In this document: in pieces, positions 1 through 8,115 of the stretch
Numbering within the stretch: the stretch's first letter is position 1
How the letters are laid out: each line of letters starts with the position of its first letter
Origin: Planctomycetota bacterium
Lineage (GTDB): Bacteria; Planctomycetota; Phycisphaerae; WQYP01
DNA length: 45,014 nucleotides
Reading direction: 5' to 3'
Assembly: GCA_021805985.1 (NCBI GenBank)
Contig: JAJZDN010000030.1
Coordinates: 1 to 45,014 of the forward strand
The notes under the pieces: model-generated
What the model was told of the DNA's origin: nothing
Seen by the model: the letters and a program-made list of their open reading frames with translations, nothing else
The model's database searches: none
Made by a program: the position numbers and the translations under genes

Positions 1-343
1 CGATCTCGCCGACGGTCAGATGCGGGACGAGGTGCTGTTTATGGACTGCGCGGCTTATGGGAAGCCGGGCCAGACTATGGGCCAGTATCTCAAAAAAGGT
101 AATCCGGTTCTGGTGGAAGGGCACTTAAAGCTCGACCGCTGGCAGGATGACCAAGGCAACGCCCGCAGCAAGGTGCGTACGGTGGTGGAACGGTTCCAGT
201 TTATTGGACGGGGCGAGCAAGCGCAACCCGATCAGACATCCGGTCCGAACCGGCCGGGCAAGCCCGCCGGCAAACGGAAACGCTCCCCGGCCGGCCACGC
301 ACCAACGGCGGAATTGATTCCGCAGGAGGTGCTACCCGTGTAG
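1..343 (+). CDS. ssb: Single-stranded DNA-binding protein, 5' end cut by window
   Basis: This is the C-terminal part of an SSB (OB fold), which coats single-stranded DNA during replication and conjugative transfer. The frame is open from base 2, so the start lies outside the window. Seen: the OB-fold strands with RDEVLF, the stretch YLKKGNPVLVEGHLKLDRW, and a strand ending in RFQFIGRG; these match the middle and end of the bacterial SSB fold. The tail after that is short and rich in Pro, Gly, Lys and Arg, and it ends in LPV instead of the acidic DDIPF-type tip of chromosomal SSB, as is common for element-borne copies. Roughly the first 40 residues are missing. It is followed by a strong hairpin. 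An accessory role for the conjugative element is inferred from context. Confidence 0.85.
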   Translation, partial: DLADGQMRDEVLFMDCAAYGKPGQTMGQYLKKGNPVLVEGHLKLDRWQDDQGNARSKVRTVVERFQFIGRGEQAQPDQTSGPNRPGKPAGKRKRSPAGHAPTAELIPQEVLPV

Positions 344-358
344 TGGAGGCGGAGGTAT

Positions 359-395
359 CCCGCCGCCAACGATAAGGTAAAGACTTGGCGGCGGG
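359..395 (+). terminator. Perfect 11-bp hairpin after ssb
   Basis: CCCGCCGCCAA (359-369) pairs perfectly with TTGGCGGCGGG (385-395) across a 15-nt loop, starting 16 bp after the ssb stop codon. It is followed by a CT tract and not by a T run, so it is not a textbook intrinsic terminator. It may end or stabilise the ssb transcript. Confidence 0.5.
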
Positions 396-397
396 TA

Positions 398-421
398 CTC
401 TCTCTCTCTCTCTCCCCCTTT
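398..421 (+). repeat. CT dinucleotide microsatellite and pyrimidine tract
   Basis: Eight or so CT units (398-414) run into a C5T3 tract, directly after the hairpin. Such a tract can slip in replication. It lies in the 174-bp space between ssb and the DUF932 gene, which holds no other clear feature apart from a short TCCC/GGGA inverted repeat near 490-500. Confidence 0.7.
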
Positions 422-517
422 ATGAATTCAATGCTTTTAGTGGTTTGTTTCAACTGGATTTTCTTAATTGTTTTATGAAAGGCTTGTCCCTATCGGGACT
501 TGTAAATTGGTGTTTTT

Positions 518-1513
518 ATGTCACATGAGATTGATATCAGCGTTAACGGTGAGGCCGCAGTATTTGTGACCGGCACGCCCGCATGGCACAAACTTGGCCA
601 AGTAGTGGCCAATGCCGTTACCAGCGCCCAAGCCATTGAACTGGCGCGCTTGAACTGGGACGTCGAACAATGGGAACTCAAGGCCTTTGACCGGGAACTG
701 GGTAAAGAGGCTTTGGTACGCCACAAGTATGCCAATGTCCGCAAGGATACCGGCACGGTACTGGGCGTAGTATCCGACCATTACCGTATCTTTCAAAATA
801 AGGATTGTTTTGATTTTATGGACTCTCTGGTGGCCGACAAACTGGCCATGTTTGAAACTGCCGGCGCATTAAAGGACGGCCGGGTAGTCTGGATGCTGGC
901 CCGTATTCCCACCGAGTATATGGCCGGCACGCAGGATGCGATCCAGCCTTATATTCTGCTTACCAACTCCCATGACGGTTCCAAGGCCTTGCGACTGTTT
1001 CCCACCACTATTCGGGTGGTTTGCCAGAATACGCTCAACTTGGCGTTACGCGATGGACTGGGCGAAGGTATCAGTATCCGCCATCGGCCCAGCTTATCCG
1101 AACGGGTATCGGAAGCCCGTGAGAAGCTTGGCATCATCCATGCCCGATTTGACCAATTCGATGCCGAATTGCATACCATGCTGGATAAGCAGATGACCGG
1201 CGTAGAACTGGAAGGTTACTTCAATGCCAGTACACCGCCGACCACGGGCAAACGGGCGGAGATGCGACGCCGGAAGATATTACATCAGTTTCAAAGTAAT
1301 TTTACCAATGCCACCAATACCCTGCCGGGTGTTACCGGCACGGCTTGGGCGGCCTACAACGCGGTAAGCCAATACTTTGACCACCAGAGAATGTTTAAGG
1401 GCACCAATACCCTTGAAAAGGCCGACCATCAACTGGAATCAATCTGGTTTGGCAGCTCGCATCATGCCAAGCAGGAAGCCTACCAGATGGCGCTAACGCT
1501 GGCGGCCGGTTAA
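518..1513 (+). CDS. DUF932 family protein (phage/plasmid-like)
   Basis: A 331-residue protein that matches the DUF932 / phage-plasmid-like family. Seen: the early GTPAWHKLG motif, a central VVSDHYRIFQN, the segment FPTTIRVVCQNTLNLAL, and a C-terminal FKGTNTLEKADHQLESIWFG, which is typical of the end of this family. Length is full for the family. Members are common on plasmids, phages and ICEs near ssb and other DNA maintenance genes, but their biochemical function is not established. The ATG at 518 is used; the upstream sequence has only a weak ribosome site. A near-perfect hairpin (1542-1575) follows the stop. Confidence 0.85.
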   Translation: MSHEIDISVNGEAAVFVTGTPAWHKLGQVVANAVTSAQAIELARLNWDVEQWELKAFDRELGKEALVRHKYANVRKDTGTVLGVVSDHYRIFQNKDCFDFMDSLVADKLAMFETAGALKDGRVVWMLARIPTEYMAGTQDAIQPYILLTNSHDGSKALRLFPTTIRVVCQNTLNLALRDGLGEGISIRHRPSLSERVSEAREKLGIIHARFDQFDAELHTMLDKQMTGVELEGYFNASTPPTTGKRAEMRRRKILHQFQSNFTNATNTLPGVTGTAWAAYNAVSQYFDHQRMFKGTNTLEKADHQLESIWFGSSHHAKQEAYQMALTLAAG

Positions 1514-1541
1514 ATGAATTGGTTAAGCGGTTTGTGAACAT

Positions 1542-1575
1542 GGCGGGGGTTTTGCAGAACACGCAAGCCCCCGCC
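1542..1575 (+). terminator. 11-bp hairpin after the DUF932 gene
   Basis: GGCGGGGGTTT (1542-1552) pairs with AAGCCCCCGCC (1565-1575), one G-T wobble, 12-nt loop, starting 28 bp after the stop. No T run follows. It is similar in size to the hairpins after ssb and after 2485. Confidence 0.5.
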
Positions 1576-1627
1576 GGTTTACGCCTTGACGGTATTGAGA
1601 ACACTACCAGTAAGCAGGAGACACGTT

Positions 1628-2485
1628 ATGCGAAACTACTACCGATCACATCCGATCCGGCGTTATCGAATGACCCAGCCGGGCGATTTTCCATTGTGGG
1701 AATCTAATGGGAGAAACGATCCGAAGGCCGATTCTCCGGTGATGATGCAGACGGATAAACTGGCCGTTGAACCGGCGAAGCAGCCGGCCAATCCGCTGGA
1801 AACCCCGCCAGTTCCACTGGTTGATCTGGTCAACGAACAAGCTCCGGGTGTTCCCAGTGAGGAGGAAGCCATATCCCGCCAGGGAGATGCAATGCGCCAA
1901 TCGGATGCCGGGTATGTCAGTGCGGCCGCCGCCATGGAAAACCCCGGCAATAATCTGGCCGACGCCGGCAACGCAATGTCGGCAACGCCTGACAACGATA
2001 ACCAAACCGTACCAGTCAACATGCCGGATAGTGCTTCGCCCGGCCAGCCGGATACCACCTTGGCGGCAGCCCCATCCGCAACGCCGATCCCGGTGGATGA
2101 CGCTTGCATCAGCGCCCCAAAAATTCTATTCCGCCAGCAGGTTGAAAACTGGCTCAAGCGGGAAAAACTTCCCTATATCCGGGTCGATGAAGCCAAGCGG
2201 GCCTTGTTTGCCGGCGCTCGCTTACGGTCTTTTCACCTTGTGGTTTACATGGCCAAGACTGGCCCCAACTGGCTGGTTTGGGCTGGCCCGTTGAACCGGG
2301 AATGCCGCGCAGATATGCAACAATGGGAATCCATTTTCGGCGACGGATTTGTGGCCGTGATCTCCCGGCCCAGCCGATCCAATGCCCGCGGATTCAGTCT
2401 GCAAACCTTGGCCGGCCAGCCGGTTTTATACCCGGCTCAGGAGGCGGAATCCCAACCCAACTCCCAACCGGAAACCCGGCCTTGA
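1628..2485 (+). CDS. Unrecognised accessory protein, 285 aa
   Basis: I do not recognise this gene. The ATG at 1628 is chosen because GCAGGAGA lies six bases upstream; an upstream in-frame start would lack this site. Residues about 1-160 are low-complexity, rich in Pro, Ala, Asn and Asp, and look disordered. Residues about 165-265 look like a compact alpha/beta domain containing KREKLPYIRVDEAKRALF, a hydrophobic strand FHLVVY, and IFGDGFVAVI. The arrangement (disordered linker, then one small domain) suggests a binding protein. It sits between DUF932 and the transfer region, so an accessory role in element maintenance or transfer is possible but is only inferred from position. Confidence 0.6.
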   Translation: MRNYYRSHPIRRYRMTQPGDFPLWESNGRNDPKADSPVMMQTDKLAVEPAKQPANPLETPPVPLVDLVNEQAPGVPSEEEAISRQGDAMRQSDAGYVSAAAAMENPGNNLADAGNAMSATPDNDNQTVPVNMPDSASPGQPDTTLAAAPSATPIPVDDACISAPKILFRQQVENWLKREKLPYIRVDEAKRALFAGARLRSFHLVVYMAKTGPNWLVWAGPLNRECRADMQQWESIFGDGFVAVISRPSRSNARGFSLQTLAGQPVLYPAQEAESQPNSQPETRP

Positions 2486-2491
2486 ACCGGA

Positions 2492-2647
2492 ATGAACCCA
2501 ATGCAAAAGGAAGACGGACAACGCGTAATCCCTAAAAAATTTCGCCCGGCTGATCCCACCAAAAGCGGAATCAGCCGGGCCATTGTCGCCGCCTCCAGAT
2601 GGCCGCCGCCCTTACCAACTCGCTTGGAACTTAGCCTGCCGAAATGA
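2492..2647 (+). CDS. Possible small basic protein, 51 aa
   Basis: A short open frame starts six bases after the stop of the preceding gene (MNPMQKEDGQRVIPKKFRP...) and ends at a TGA at 2645-2647. The first half has a plausible protein composition (Lys/Arg rich) and could be translated by coupling with the gene before it. Against it: no clear ribosome site, and the frame runs through the hairpin at 2544-2580. I treat it as a candidate only. Confidence 0.25.
   Translation: MNPMQKEDGQRVIPKKFRPADPTKSGISRAIVAASRWPPPLPTRLELSLPK
2534..2580 (-). terminator. Intrinsic-type terminator on the minus strand
   Basis: GCCCGGCTGAT (2544-2554) and ATCAGCCGGGC (2570-2580) form a perfect 11-bp stem with a 15-nt loop. 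Read on the minus strand the stem is followed after a few bases by TTTTTTA (plus strand taaaaaa, 2533-2539), the classic layout of an intrinsic terminator. On the plus strand there is no T run, so a minus-strand transcript from 2600-3090 is the likelier client. Confidence 0.5.
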
Positions 2648-3085
2648 CTGGCCGAGGCCTTGGCCAAGGTGTCGCAGGATGCCCAAACCCGGCACCGAAA
2701 CTCAGTGCATCCGGCAACCATGAAGGCACATTACCGCCTGTGCCTACCCCATCCTTGATGCCGGAACATTGCCCGCCGGATGCGCCCAACTCATACCTGA
2801 TACGATTGCCGGATCGCGCCGCCAGGACACTCCCTCTTTGCCCCGCCGCTACCCCCACGCTCTGCCGCATTGCTCCGTTCCATCGGCTTACACCGCCCCG
2901 GTGTGACTTGTTTTGTGACGTGCCCCAACCCCCATGGCCATATCGGCTGAGCGCTCCGCCCGATCCCATTCTCAACCTCGGTTGTCCCTGCAATGTACCC
3001 CGGATTCAATGCCCTCGCTGGCCCACTGGATGACCCAAACCACGCTCCCCGATTTCCCCTGACTTGACGTTCGGGTTCCGTTAGG
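2540..3085 (-). ncRNA. Candidate structured noncoding RNA or oriT-like structured region
   Basis: About 500 bp without a convincing gene: the open frames on both strands are Pro/Cys- or Gly/Ser-rich with no domain. The plus strand is strongly C-rich, so a minus-strand RNA would be G-rich. Several complementary segments are visible: GCATCCGGC (2707-2715) with GCCGGATGC (2775-2783), enclosing AGGCACA (2724-2730) with TGTGCCT (2739-2745); CACCG/CGGTG near 2891-2903; and ATCGG/CCGAT near 2942-2964. A minus-strand promoter is possible in the AT-rich element at 3091-3118 (TTGTCA, 17 bp, GACAAT), and a terminator-like hairpin lies at 2544-2580. The reading as an RNA is inferred; inverted repeats of an origin of transfer would look similar. 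Confidence 0.25.
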
Positions 3086-3090
3086 TACAA

Positions 3091-3118
3091 TTGTCTTTAA
3101 TAACTTTAGTAATGACAA
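3091..3118. promoter_or_regulatory. Palindromic operator-like element upstream of the relaxase
   Basis: TTGTC...GACAA bounds an imperfect 28-bp palindrome with the inner core TTAATAACTTTA (3097-3108). The reverse complement of that core, TAAAGTTATTAA, recurs exactly upstream of trbC (29630-29641), and TTAGTAATGACA (3106-3117) recurs there with one change. It lies about 190 bp before the relaxase and contains possible -35/-10 sequences on the minus strand. A binding site for a transfer regulator is inferred. Confidence 0.5.
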
Positions 3119-3140
3119 ACGTAAATGAGTTGGAATAGAA

Positions 3141-3311
3141 ATGGCTACGAAATACGACTTAAAAATGGAAGGCAGGATAAAGGAGATGGCATCCCGTTTT
3201 TTGTATCTGCTTGTTTTACCGTTACTTAGGTGGCATCCCGGTGATTTTTCGAGATGCCATTGGCTGCCGCAGATATTGGCAACTATTTTCAGTTTGGAGA
3301 TCGAACCATGA
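3141..3311 (+). CDS. Possible 56-aa leader peptide overlapping the relaxase start
   Basis: An ATG at 3141 opens a 56-codon frame that ends in a TGA overlapping the relaxase ATG by four bases (ATGA). The peptide has a hydrophobic stretch, FLYLLVLPLL, in its middle. Overlap would allow translational coupling. Against it: a weak ribosome site, and the frame covers repeats that look like oriT or regulatory structure. I regard it as uncertain. Confidence 0.25.
   Translation: MATKYDLKMEGRIKEMASRFLYLLVLPLLRWHPGDFSRCHWLPQILATIFSLEIEP
3187..3259. promoter_or_regulatory. Repeat cluster upstream of relaxase, candidate oriT
   Basis: TGGCATCCCG occurs twice (3187-3196 and 3231-3240). The second copy forms a 10-bp stem (one mismatch) with CGAGATGCCA (3250-3259) over a 9-nt loop. 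CATCCCGT (3190-3197) is one base from the known IncP/Ti nick consensus YATCCTG|Y. Direct plus inverted repeats immediately before a TraI/VirD2-type relaxase gene fit an origin of transfer, but this is an inference; a 5' UTR control hairpin is the alternative. Confidence 0.35.
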
Positions 3312-5365
3312 GTACGTCCCGCAAGCCCAGTCGCCGTTCCGGCCGGCCTGATCAGACAGGCCGGCTATCAGCCATCCGGCCCGATCCGTATGATCGAGAT
3401 CGCCTTGGCCGTATGGGATCCGGCCATGCTCGTGAGCCCAGCATCAATAGCCAGTTGGCACGCCGACTCGCCGGCTTTAAGGGTCGAAGTTCTGCCGCAT
3501 CCAAGGCTCGCAAAGCCGGTCGTGGAGCTGGCCATGGTACGGGCTTTGATCGCTTGCAACGGGTGGTGGTCAAAGTTCATGTGAGTCGCCATCGGCCCGG
3601 CAAAGTTCACGGCAGTGTGTTACGTCATGTGTCGTATGTTGGCCGGGAAAGTGCCAGTCTGGATGGCAAGCATGGGGTATTCTATGACGCTACGCGGGAA
3701 GGTCTGGATGCCCGCCAGATTGTCAAAGCATGGGAGCAGGACCGACACCATTTCCGCCTGATCGTCTCGGCTGAAAATGCCGGTGACCTGCCGGATACGA
3801 ATAAGTATATCCGCACCGTTATGGCCCGTGTCGAACGGGATTTGGGAACGTCTTTACAGTGGCTGGCGGTCAATCATTACAACACGGATAACCCGCATAC
3901 CCACATCCTGTGTCGGGGAATCAAACAAGACAATACAGACCTGGTGATCCCCCGGCAATATGTCTCTTACGGCATTCGCCGACGAGCCGAAGAGGTGGCC
4001 ACCGAAATACTCGGCCCACGCAGCGCTGAAGACATCCGGCGGGAGCAGGATAGTCAAATTGAGGCCGAACGGTTCACCGCCTTGGACCGGATGATTGAAC
4101 GGCATCTGGAATCTGGCAAAATTGATCTGCACCCCGATAAACGCATCGGCTTTGGTGCCGATGACCGGACCCGCATACTGGGCCGATTGCAGTTCCTTCA
4201 GACCATGGACCTGGCAAAGAAGGGCAGGGGAACATGGTGGATGTTAGACCCGGAATTTGGATTCAAGCTCCGTGACTTGGGGCAACGCAATGACATTATC
4301 AAAGTCCTTTACGCAACACTGGGCAACCAGGCGGGATATGTTGAGCGGCTGGGAACCAGAGATGCTCTGGCCGAACCGATTCTGGGCGCGTTGGTGGCCA
4401 AGGGGAGTGTCGATGAGATCAGTGACCGACAGTTTGTGGTGGTTCGGGATGTTGTCGGCAGACTCTATTACAGCCAGGTGCCGGAGGATGACAGCTTCCG
4501 ACGGGCACAAGCGGGTGCCGTGGTCGAATTGGGGGCGAAAGCCTATCGGGGGAATGTTCTCGCCGCAGAAATAACAATGGTAGCGCAGAACCATGGCGGC
4601 GTTTACACCGCGGCAGATCATGCGGCCTTTCTGGCCAAGCAGCATCCGGAAGTTACACCGGATCAGGCCGTCGCCCGGATTCGGCCGGCAACGGCCAAAT
4701 TGGTCTTTGTCGCCGGGCATAACGGTGCAGGTGTAGAGCAGATGGCGGAAAACCAGTTCAGAATCGACGCTCCGGTCTTTGAGAGATTCACCTCCGCGCG
4801 ACGCGGCCAGACTGACCTGCGTATTGTCTCTGCGTACAGTCTGGATCAGCAGGTGGAAGCACGGGCGTTTACCTGGCTGGACCGGCAATTGTTCGAGCAG
4901 ACGCCCCAATCATCGTGGAAAGGTCAGTTTGCCGAGGCTCTGAAACATCGCCGGCAATGGCTGGTGGGTCAGGGACTGGCCGAATTTACCGGCCCGGATC
5001 AGAAGGCCATTACACTCAAAGCCGGGGCCGTAGCCCACCTCCGATCGGTGGAATTTCGTCAGGTTCTGGCCGACATCGCCGGCGAATTCAAGCGGCCCGC
5101 GATCCGGTTGCCACGGGAGGTGACCATCACGGGCCGATACACCGGTTCGCGAGAACTTCAGGCTGGACCCGTCGCGATGATTGTTACGCTCCAGAAAGTT
5201 TATCTCACCTACCCAACGCGCCAATTAAGTTCAATCCGTGTGGGAAGTACGGTAACGCTTCGCATGGACCGATCCGGCAAGTTGGCCTTGGAATCCAATA
5301 GCCGGTTGCCGGAAAACACGCTCTTTGATCACGTCCAGAATCTGGAACCGGAGGTTCACCAATGA
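3308..5365 (+). CDS. Relaxase, VirD2/TraI-like with DUF3363 region
   Basis: This 685-residue protein is the conjugative relaxase that nicks oriT, stays covalently on the 5' end and pilots the strand into the channel. The ATG at 3308 is chosen because GGAG lies eight bases upstream and the preceding small frame ends there. Residues 1-85 are basic and Gly/Arg-rich. The relaxase core follows: HVSYVGRES near residue 107 (candidate catalytic Tyr), and the metal-binding three-histidine-type motif VNHYNTDNPHTHILCRG at about 187-203. The long C-terminal half fits the DUF3363 region of this family. It overlaps traG by four bases. The S26-type peptidase gene traF, which often stands between the two, is absent here. 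Confidence 0.9.
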   Translation: MSTSRKPSRRSGRPDQTGRLSAIRPDPYDRDRLGRMGSGHAREPSINSQLARRLAGFKGRSSAASKARKAGRGAGHGTGFDRLQRVVVKVHVSRHRPGKVHGSVLRHVSYVGRESASLDGKHGVFYDATREGLDARQIVKAWEQDRHHFRLIVSAENAGDLPDTNKYIRTVMARVERDLGTSLQWLAVNHYNTDNPHTHILCRGIKQDNTDLVIPRQYVSYGIRRRAEEVATEILGPRSAEDIRREQDSQIEAERFTALDRMIERHLESGKIDLHPDKRIGFGADDRTRILGRLQFLQTMDLAKKGRGTWWMLDPEFGFKLRDLGQRNDIIKVLYATLGNQAGYVERLGTRDALAEPILGALVAKGSVDEISDRQFVVVRDVVGRLYYSQVPEDDSFRRAQAGAVVELGAKAYRGNVLAAEITMVAQNHGGVYTAADHAAFLAKQHPEVTPDQAVARIRPATAKLVFVAGHNGAGVEQMAENQFRIDAPVFERFTSARRGQTDLRIVSAYSLDQQVEARAFTWLDRQLFEQTPQSSWKGQFAEALKHRRQWLVGQGLAEFTGPDQKAITLKAGAVAHLRSVEFRQVLADIAGEFKRPAIRLPREVTITGRYTGSRELQAGPVAMIVTLQKVYLTYPTRQLSSIRVGSTVTLRMDRSGKLALESNSRLPENTLFDHVQNLEPEVHQ

Positions 5366-7293
5366 GTCGCAAATGGATTCTAATATTTTACTCTCTGGCG
5401 ATGTTGCTGGGCCTCGTGGTCGGTATACAGTGGGCCGCCTATCGGCTGGGCGATAAGCCCAAATTGGGCTGGGGAATCCCGATTGCACGCTTGGTGTTCT
5501 ATCCGCCATGGGACGTGTTTGGCTGGTATCAGCGGTTCGGAAAGGATCATCCCCGGCCCTTCAACCAAGCCGGCCTGATAGCCTTGGGGTTCATGCTGCC
5601 AGCTACGGTTCTGTTGATTGTCTTCCGGCGGCAAGGTCCGCCGACGGTCGAGGCGATTGGCCGTGATCGTTGGGCGGCGCGTGCCCACATCCGGAAGGCC
5701 GGCTTACTATCCGGCCACGGTACGGTCGTGGGATTACTGGACAAGGAATTGCTCACATACAATGGTCCGGAACATCAACTGGTATCCGGGGCCAGCCGAT
5801 CCGGCAAAGGGGTGGGCCACGTTGTACCAACCCTATTGAACTGGACTGGCAGTGTATTGGTCTACGATGTCAAAAATGAACTCTGGAACATTACCGCGGG
5901 CTTCCGCACCAAATTCTCCCATACCGTCTTTTTCAATCCCACCCGAACCGATTCGGTGCGGATCAATCCGCTTCTGGAGATACGGCCCGGTGACGCCGAG
6001 ATTCGTGATACCCAGAATGTCGTGGAGATGCTTATTAATCCCACCGGGGCCAAGCAGACACTGGATATCTGGGATCAGCAGGCATCACAATTGCTGGTGG
6101 CCCTGATTCTCCACGTTCTGTATACCGAACCGCCTGATCGCAAAAACCTCTCCGTGGTCCGACAGAGATTGCTGGACTTTCAGACCACCTGCCAAGCAAT
6201 GGCATCAGCGGCCCATCGCCGGAATCCCGGAACCGGTTTGTGGGAACCCCATCCGGAGATTCAACTGGTGGCCCGAGAACTTTTGGCCCAGCCCGATAAA
6301 TTCCAGGCCAGTGTACGCGGTACCACCGCCAGTTGCCTGACACTGTATGCCGATCCAATTGTATGCCGGAACACCAGTACCAGTGATTTTAAGTTAAGTG
6401 ATCTGGTCTGCGGCACCAGACCCATGAGTCTGTATATCCAGCCCCCGCCATCGGATGCATCCCGATTACGACCCCTGATTCGCCTATTGATCAATCAGGT
6501 CTGCCGAACATTAATGGAACACATAGAGGCGGATGCGGATAACCGGCCCAAGAAGCATCGACTTCTATTACTGCTCGATGAATTCCCCACACTGGGGAAA
6601 TTAGACTTTTTCTCTCTGAACTTGCGCCAAATGGCCGGTTATGGCATCAAGGCACATCTGATTGTCCAATCCTTCAACGATATTATTGAACAGTACGGCC
6701 CGCACAACACCATTCTGGACAACTGCCACATTCTGACCACCTTTGCCTCCAGCGATCCGGTCACCCAGCAGAAGATCAGCCAGATGACTGGAACGGTGGT
6801 GGAATACCGGGCCGGTTACAGTCAACCGGCCAAAATGTTCTCCGGCGGCCATCATGGTGTCAGTTACAGTGAACAGGTACGGCCTTTGCTTCAGCCCGGC
6901 GATGTACGGGAATTCCCCACGGATCAGGAACTGATATTTGTGACCGGCTGTAAGCCGATTAAATGTTCCAAACTGCGTTACTACGCGGATCCACGATTCA
7001 CAAGCCGTTTGCTTCCACCGCCGGAACAGGCCCTGAGGCTCGATTTGGCGGGCAAGCCATCGATTGCATGGCTCAATGATCCCGGCATTTCAGCGAGGGC
7101 CAGTACGGTCGGCGGCATAGCCACGGATGCTGATCGGGAAGAACACACCGGCAGCCTTGAGGGAACGCCGTCTGCGGCCACCGACAAAACCGCCCCCGCT
7201 TTCATGCGACAATCTAAACGGCAATCCCAATCTATCGACAACCAGTTGCGCTCTTCCCAGAGCGCGGCCACGACGGAGGATGAATACCATTGA
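5362..7293 (+). CDS. traG: Type IV coupling protein TraG/VirD4
   Basis: A 643-residue coupling ATPase that links the relaxase-DNA complex to the secretion channel at the inner membrane. Seen: two N-terminal membrane segments (about residues 7-25 and 70-87), Walker A in SGASRSGKGVGHVVPT (about 141-156), Walker B LLLLDEFPTLGKL near 403, and a conserved sensor-type stretch HLIVQSFNDI near 433. The ATG overlaps the relaxase stop (ATGA), with GGAGG upstream, so the two are translationally coupled. The final 80 residues are a polar, probably disordered tail. Length is normal for the family. The following CopG-like gene starts within its stop region. Confidence 0.93.
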   Translation: MSRKWILIFYSLAMLLGLVVGIQWAAYRLGDKPKLGWGIPIARLVFYPPWDVFGWYQRFGKDHPRPFNQAGLIALGFMLPATVLLIVFRRQGPPTVEAIGRDRWAARAHIRKAGLLSGHGTVVGLLDKELLTYNGPEHQLVSGASRSGKGVGHVVPTLLNWTGSVLVYDVKNELWNITAGFRTKFSHTVFFNPTRTDSVRINPLLEIRPGDAEIRDTQNVVEMLINPTGAKQTLDIWDQQASQLLVALILHVLYTEPPDRKNLSVVRQRLLDFQTTCQAMASAAHRRNPGTGLWEPHPEIQLVARELLAQPDKFQASVRGTTASCLTLYADPIVCRNTSTSDFKLSDLVCGTRPMSLYIQPPPSDASRLRPLIRLLINQVCRTLMEHIEADADNRPKKHRLLLLLDEFPTLGKLDFFSLNLRQMAGYGIKAHLIVQSFNDIIEQYGPHNTILDNCHILTTFASSDPVTQQKISQMTGTVVEYRAGYSQPAKMFSGGHHGVSYSEQVRPLLQPGDVREFPTDQELIFVTGCKPIKCSKLRYYADPRFTSRLLPPPEQALRLDLAGKPSIAWLNDPGISARASTVGGIATDADREEHTGSLEGTPSAATDKTAPAFMRQSKRQSQSIDNQLRSSQSAATTEDEYH

Positions 7294-8027
7294 TAAACGA
7301 TGACAAAATCAAACTGTCGATCCGGCTTATGCGGTCCGCGTATGACACCGCCAAATCCCAGGCGGCCACCACCGGATCAGCCATCAGTGTGATTGTGGCC
7401 GAAGCGGCGACACAAACCCTGCTGGCAACCTATCGCTCGGATCGCGAGGCGGAAATACTTAAAGCCGTCGAACGGGTATTTTTCAAACTCCAGAAACTGG
7501 AAAAACGTCAGAATCTGGACTTGCTGATACTCAAGGAAATGGTGGGCCTGAGCGTCCGGGCTTATTTTAACCATACGCCTGAGGTTCCGGAGCATGAACG
7601 ATCCGCAGCGCTGCTGAGCGGTAAAGCGCGGTTCCACCGGTATCTGGACACTCTGGCCCGTAATCTGCGCCAGAACAAATCGATTCTGGGTGAGGTGCCG
7701 GAGCTATTGGCTATCCCGATGGCTATCCAGGGCGAATCCAACGGCTCGCCCGCAGCCGAACCAGCAACTTCAGAATCCGCACCGGCGCAGAGGTTGGATC
7801 CACCGCCCAACGGCAACGTAGCCCTCCGCGAAGCGGCATTGTCACCAGAAGAAAACGTGGACAGACGCGGCAAGGAGCCGATTGGTTCCCATCAGCCCGC
7901 AGGTCGCCGCATCAGTGTCGGGTATGACGAACCCGGATTGTTTCATGACGCGGTGAAACCGGCTCAGCCGGAACCACCGGCATGCCCAAACGGCGTGCCC
8001 GGCAACAATATGGCAGAGGATTCATAG
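7290..8027 (+). CDS. CopG/ribbon-helix-helix-like protein between traG and trbB
   Basis: A 245-residue protein in the place where Trb clusters of this kind usually carry a CopG-type gene. A TTG start at 7290 is favoured because GGAGGA stands about nine bases upstream; it overlaps the end of traG by four bases. Residues 1-50 (IKLSIRLMRSAYDTAKSQAATTG, then SVIVAEAATQTLL) have a beta strand and two helices as in ribbon-helix-helix DNA-binding proteins, and residues 50-110 look helical (KLQKLEKRQNLDLLILKEM). The rest, from about 145, is low-complexity and Pro/Ala-rich. A role in relaxosome assembly or control of transfer genes is inferred from position. Confidence 0.7.
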   Translation: MINDDKIKLSIRLMRSAYDTAKSQAATTGSAISVIVAEAATQTLLATYRSDREAEILKAVERVFFKLQKLEKRQNLDLLILKEMVGLSVRAYFNHTPEVPEHERSAALLSGKARFHRYLDTLARNLRQNKSILGEVPELLAIPMAIQGESNGSPAAEPATSESAPAQRLDPPPNGNVALREAALSPEENVDRRGKEPIGSHQPAGRRISVGYDEPGLFHDAVKPAQPEPPACPNGVPGNNMAEDS

Positions 8028-8115
8028 CGGAAGTCTGATGGAATATTGAATTTGCTACGCTTAGCAGCCAGTCGGAAATGTTATCCAAGTACTTTAATCA
8101 AAAAGGAGAATGAAT

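Noticed and set aside
2631-3090. Long open frames on both strands in the C-rich stretch (for example 2644-3033 plus, 2631-2993 minus) as genes
   Set aside because: Products are extreme in Pro/Cys or Gly/Ser, have no hydrophobic core pattern and no ribosome site; the open frames follow from the skewed composition.
4244-4909. 221-codon minus-strand frame inside the relaxase gene
   Set aside because: It is antisense to a well-supported relaxase and its composition is that of a codon shadow.
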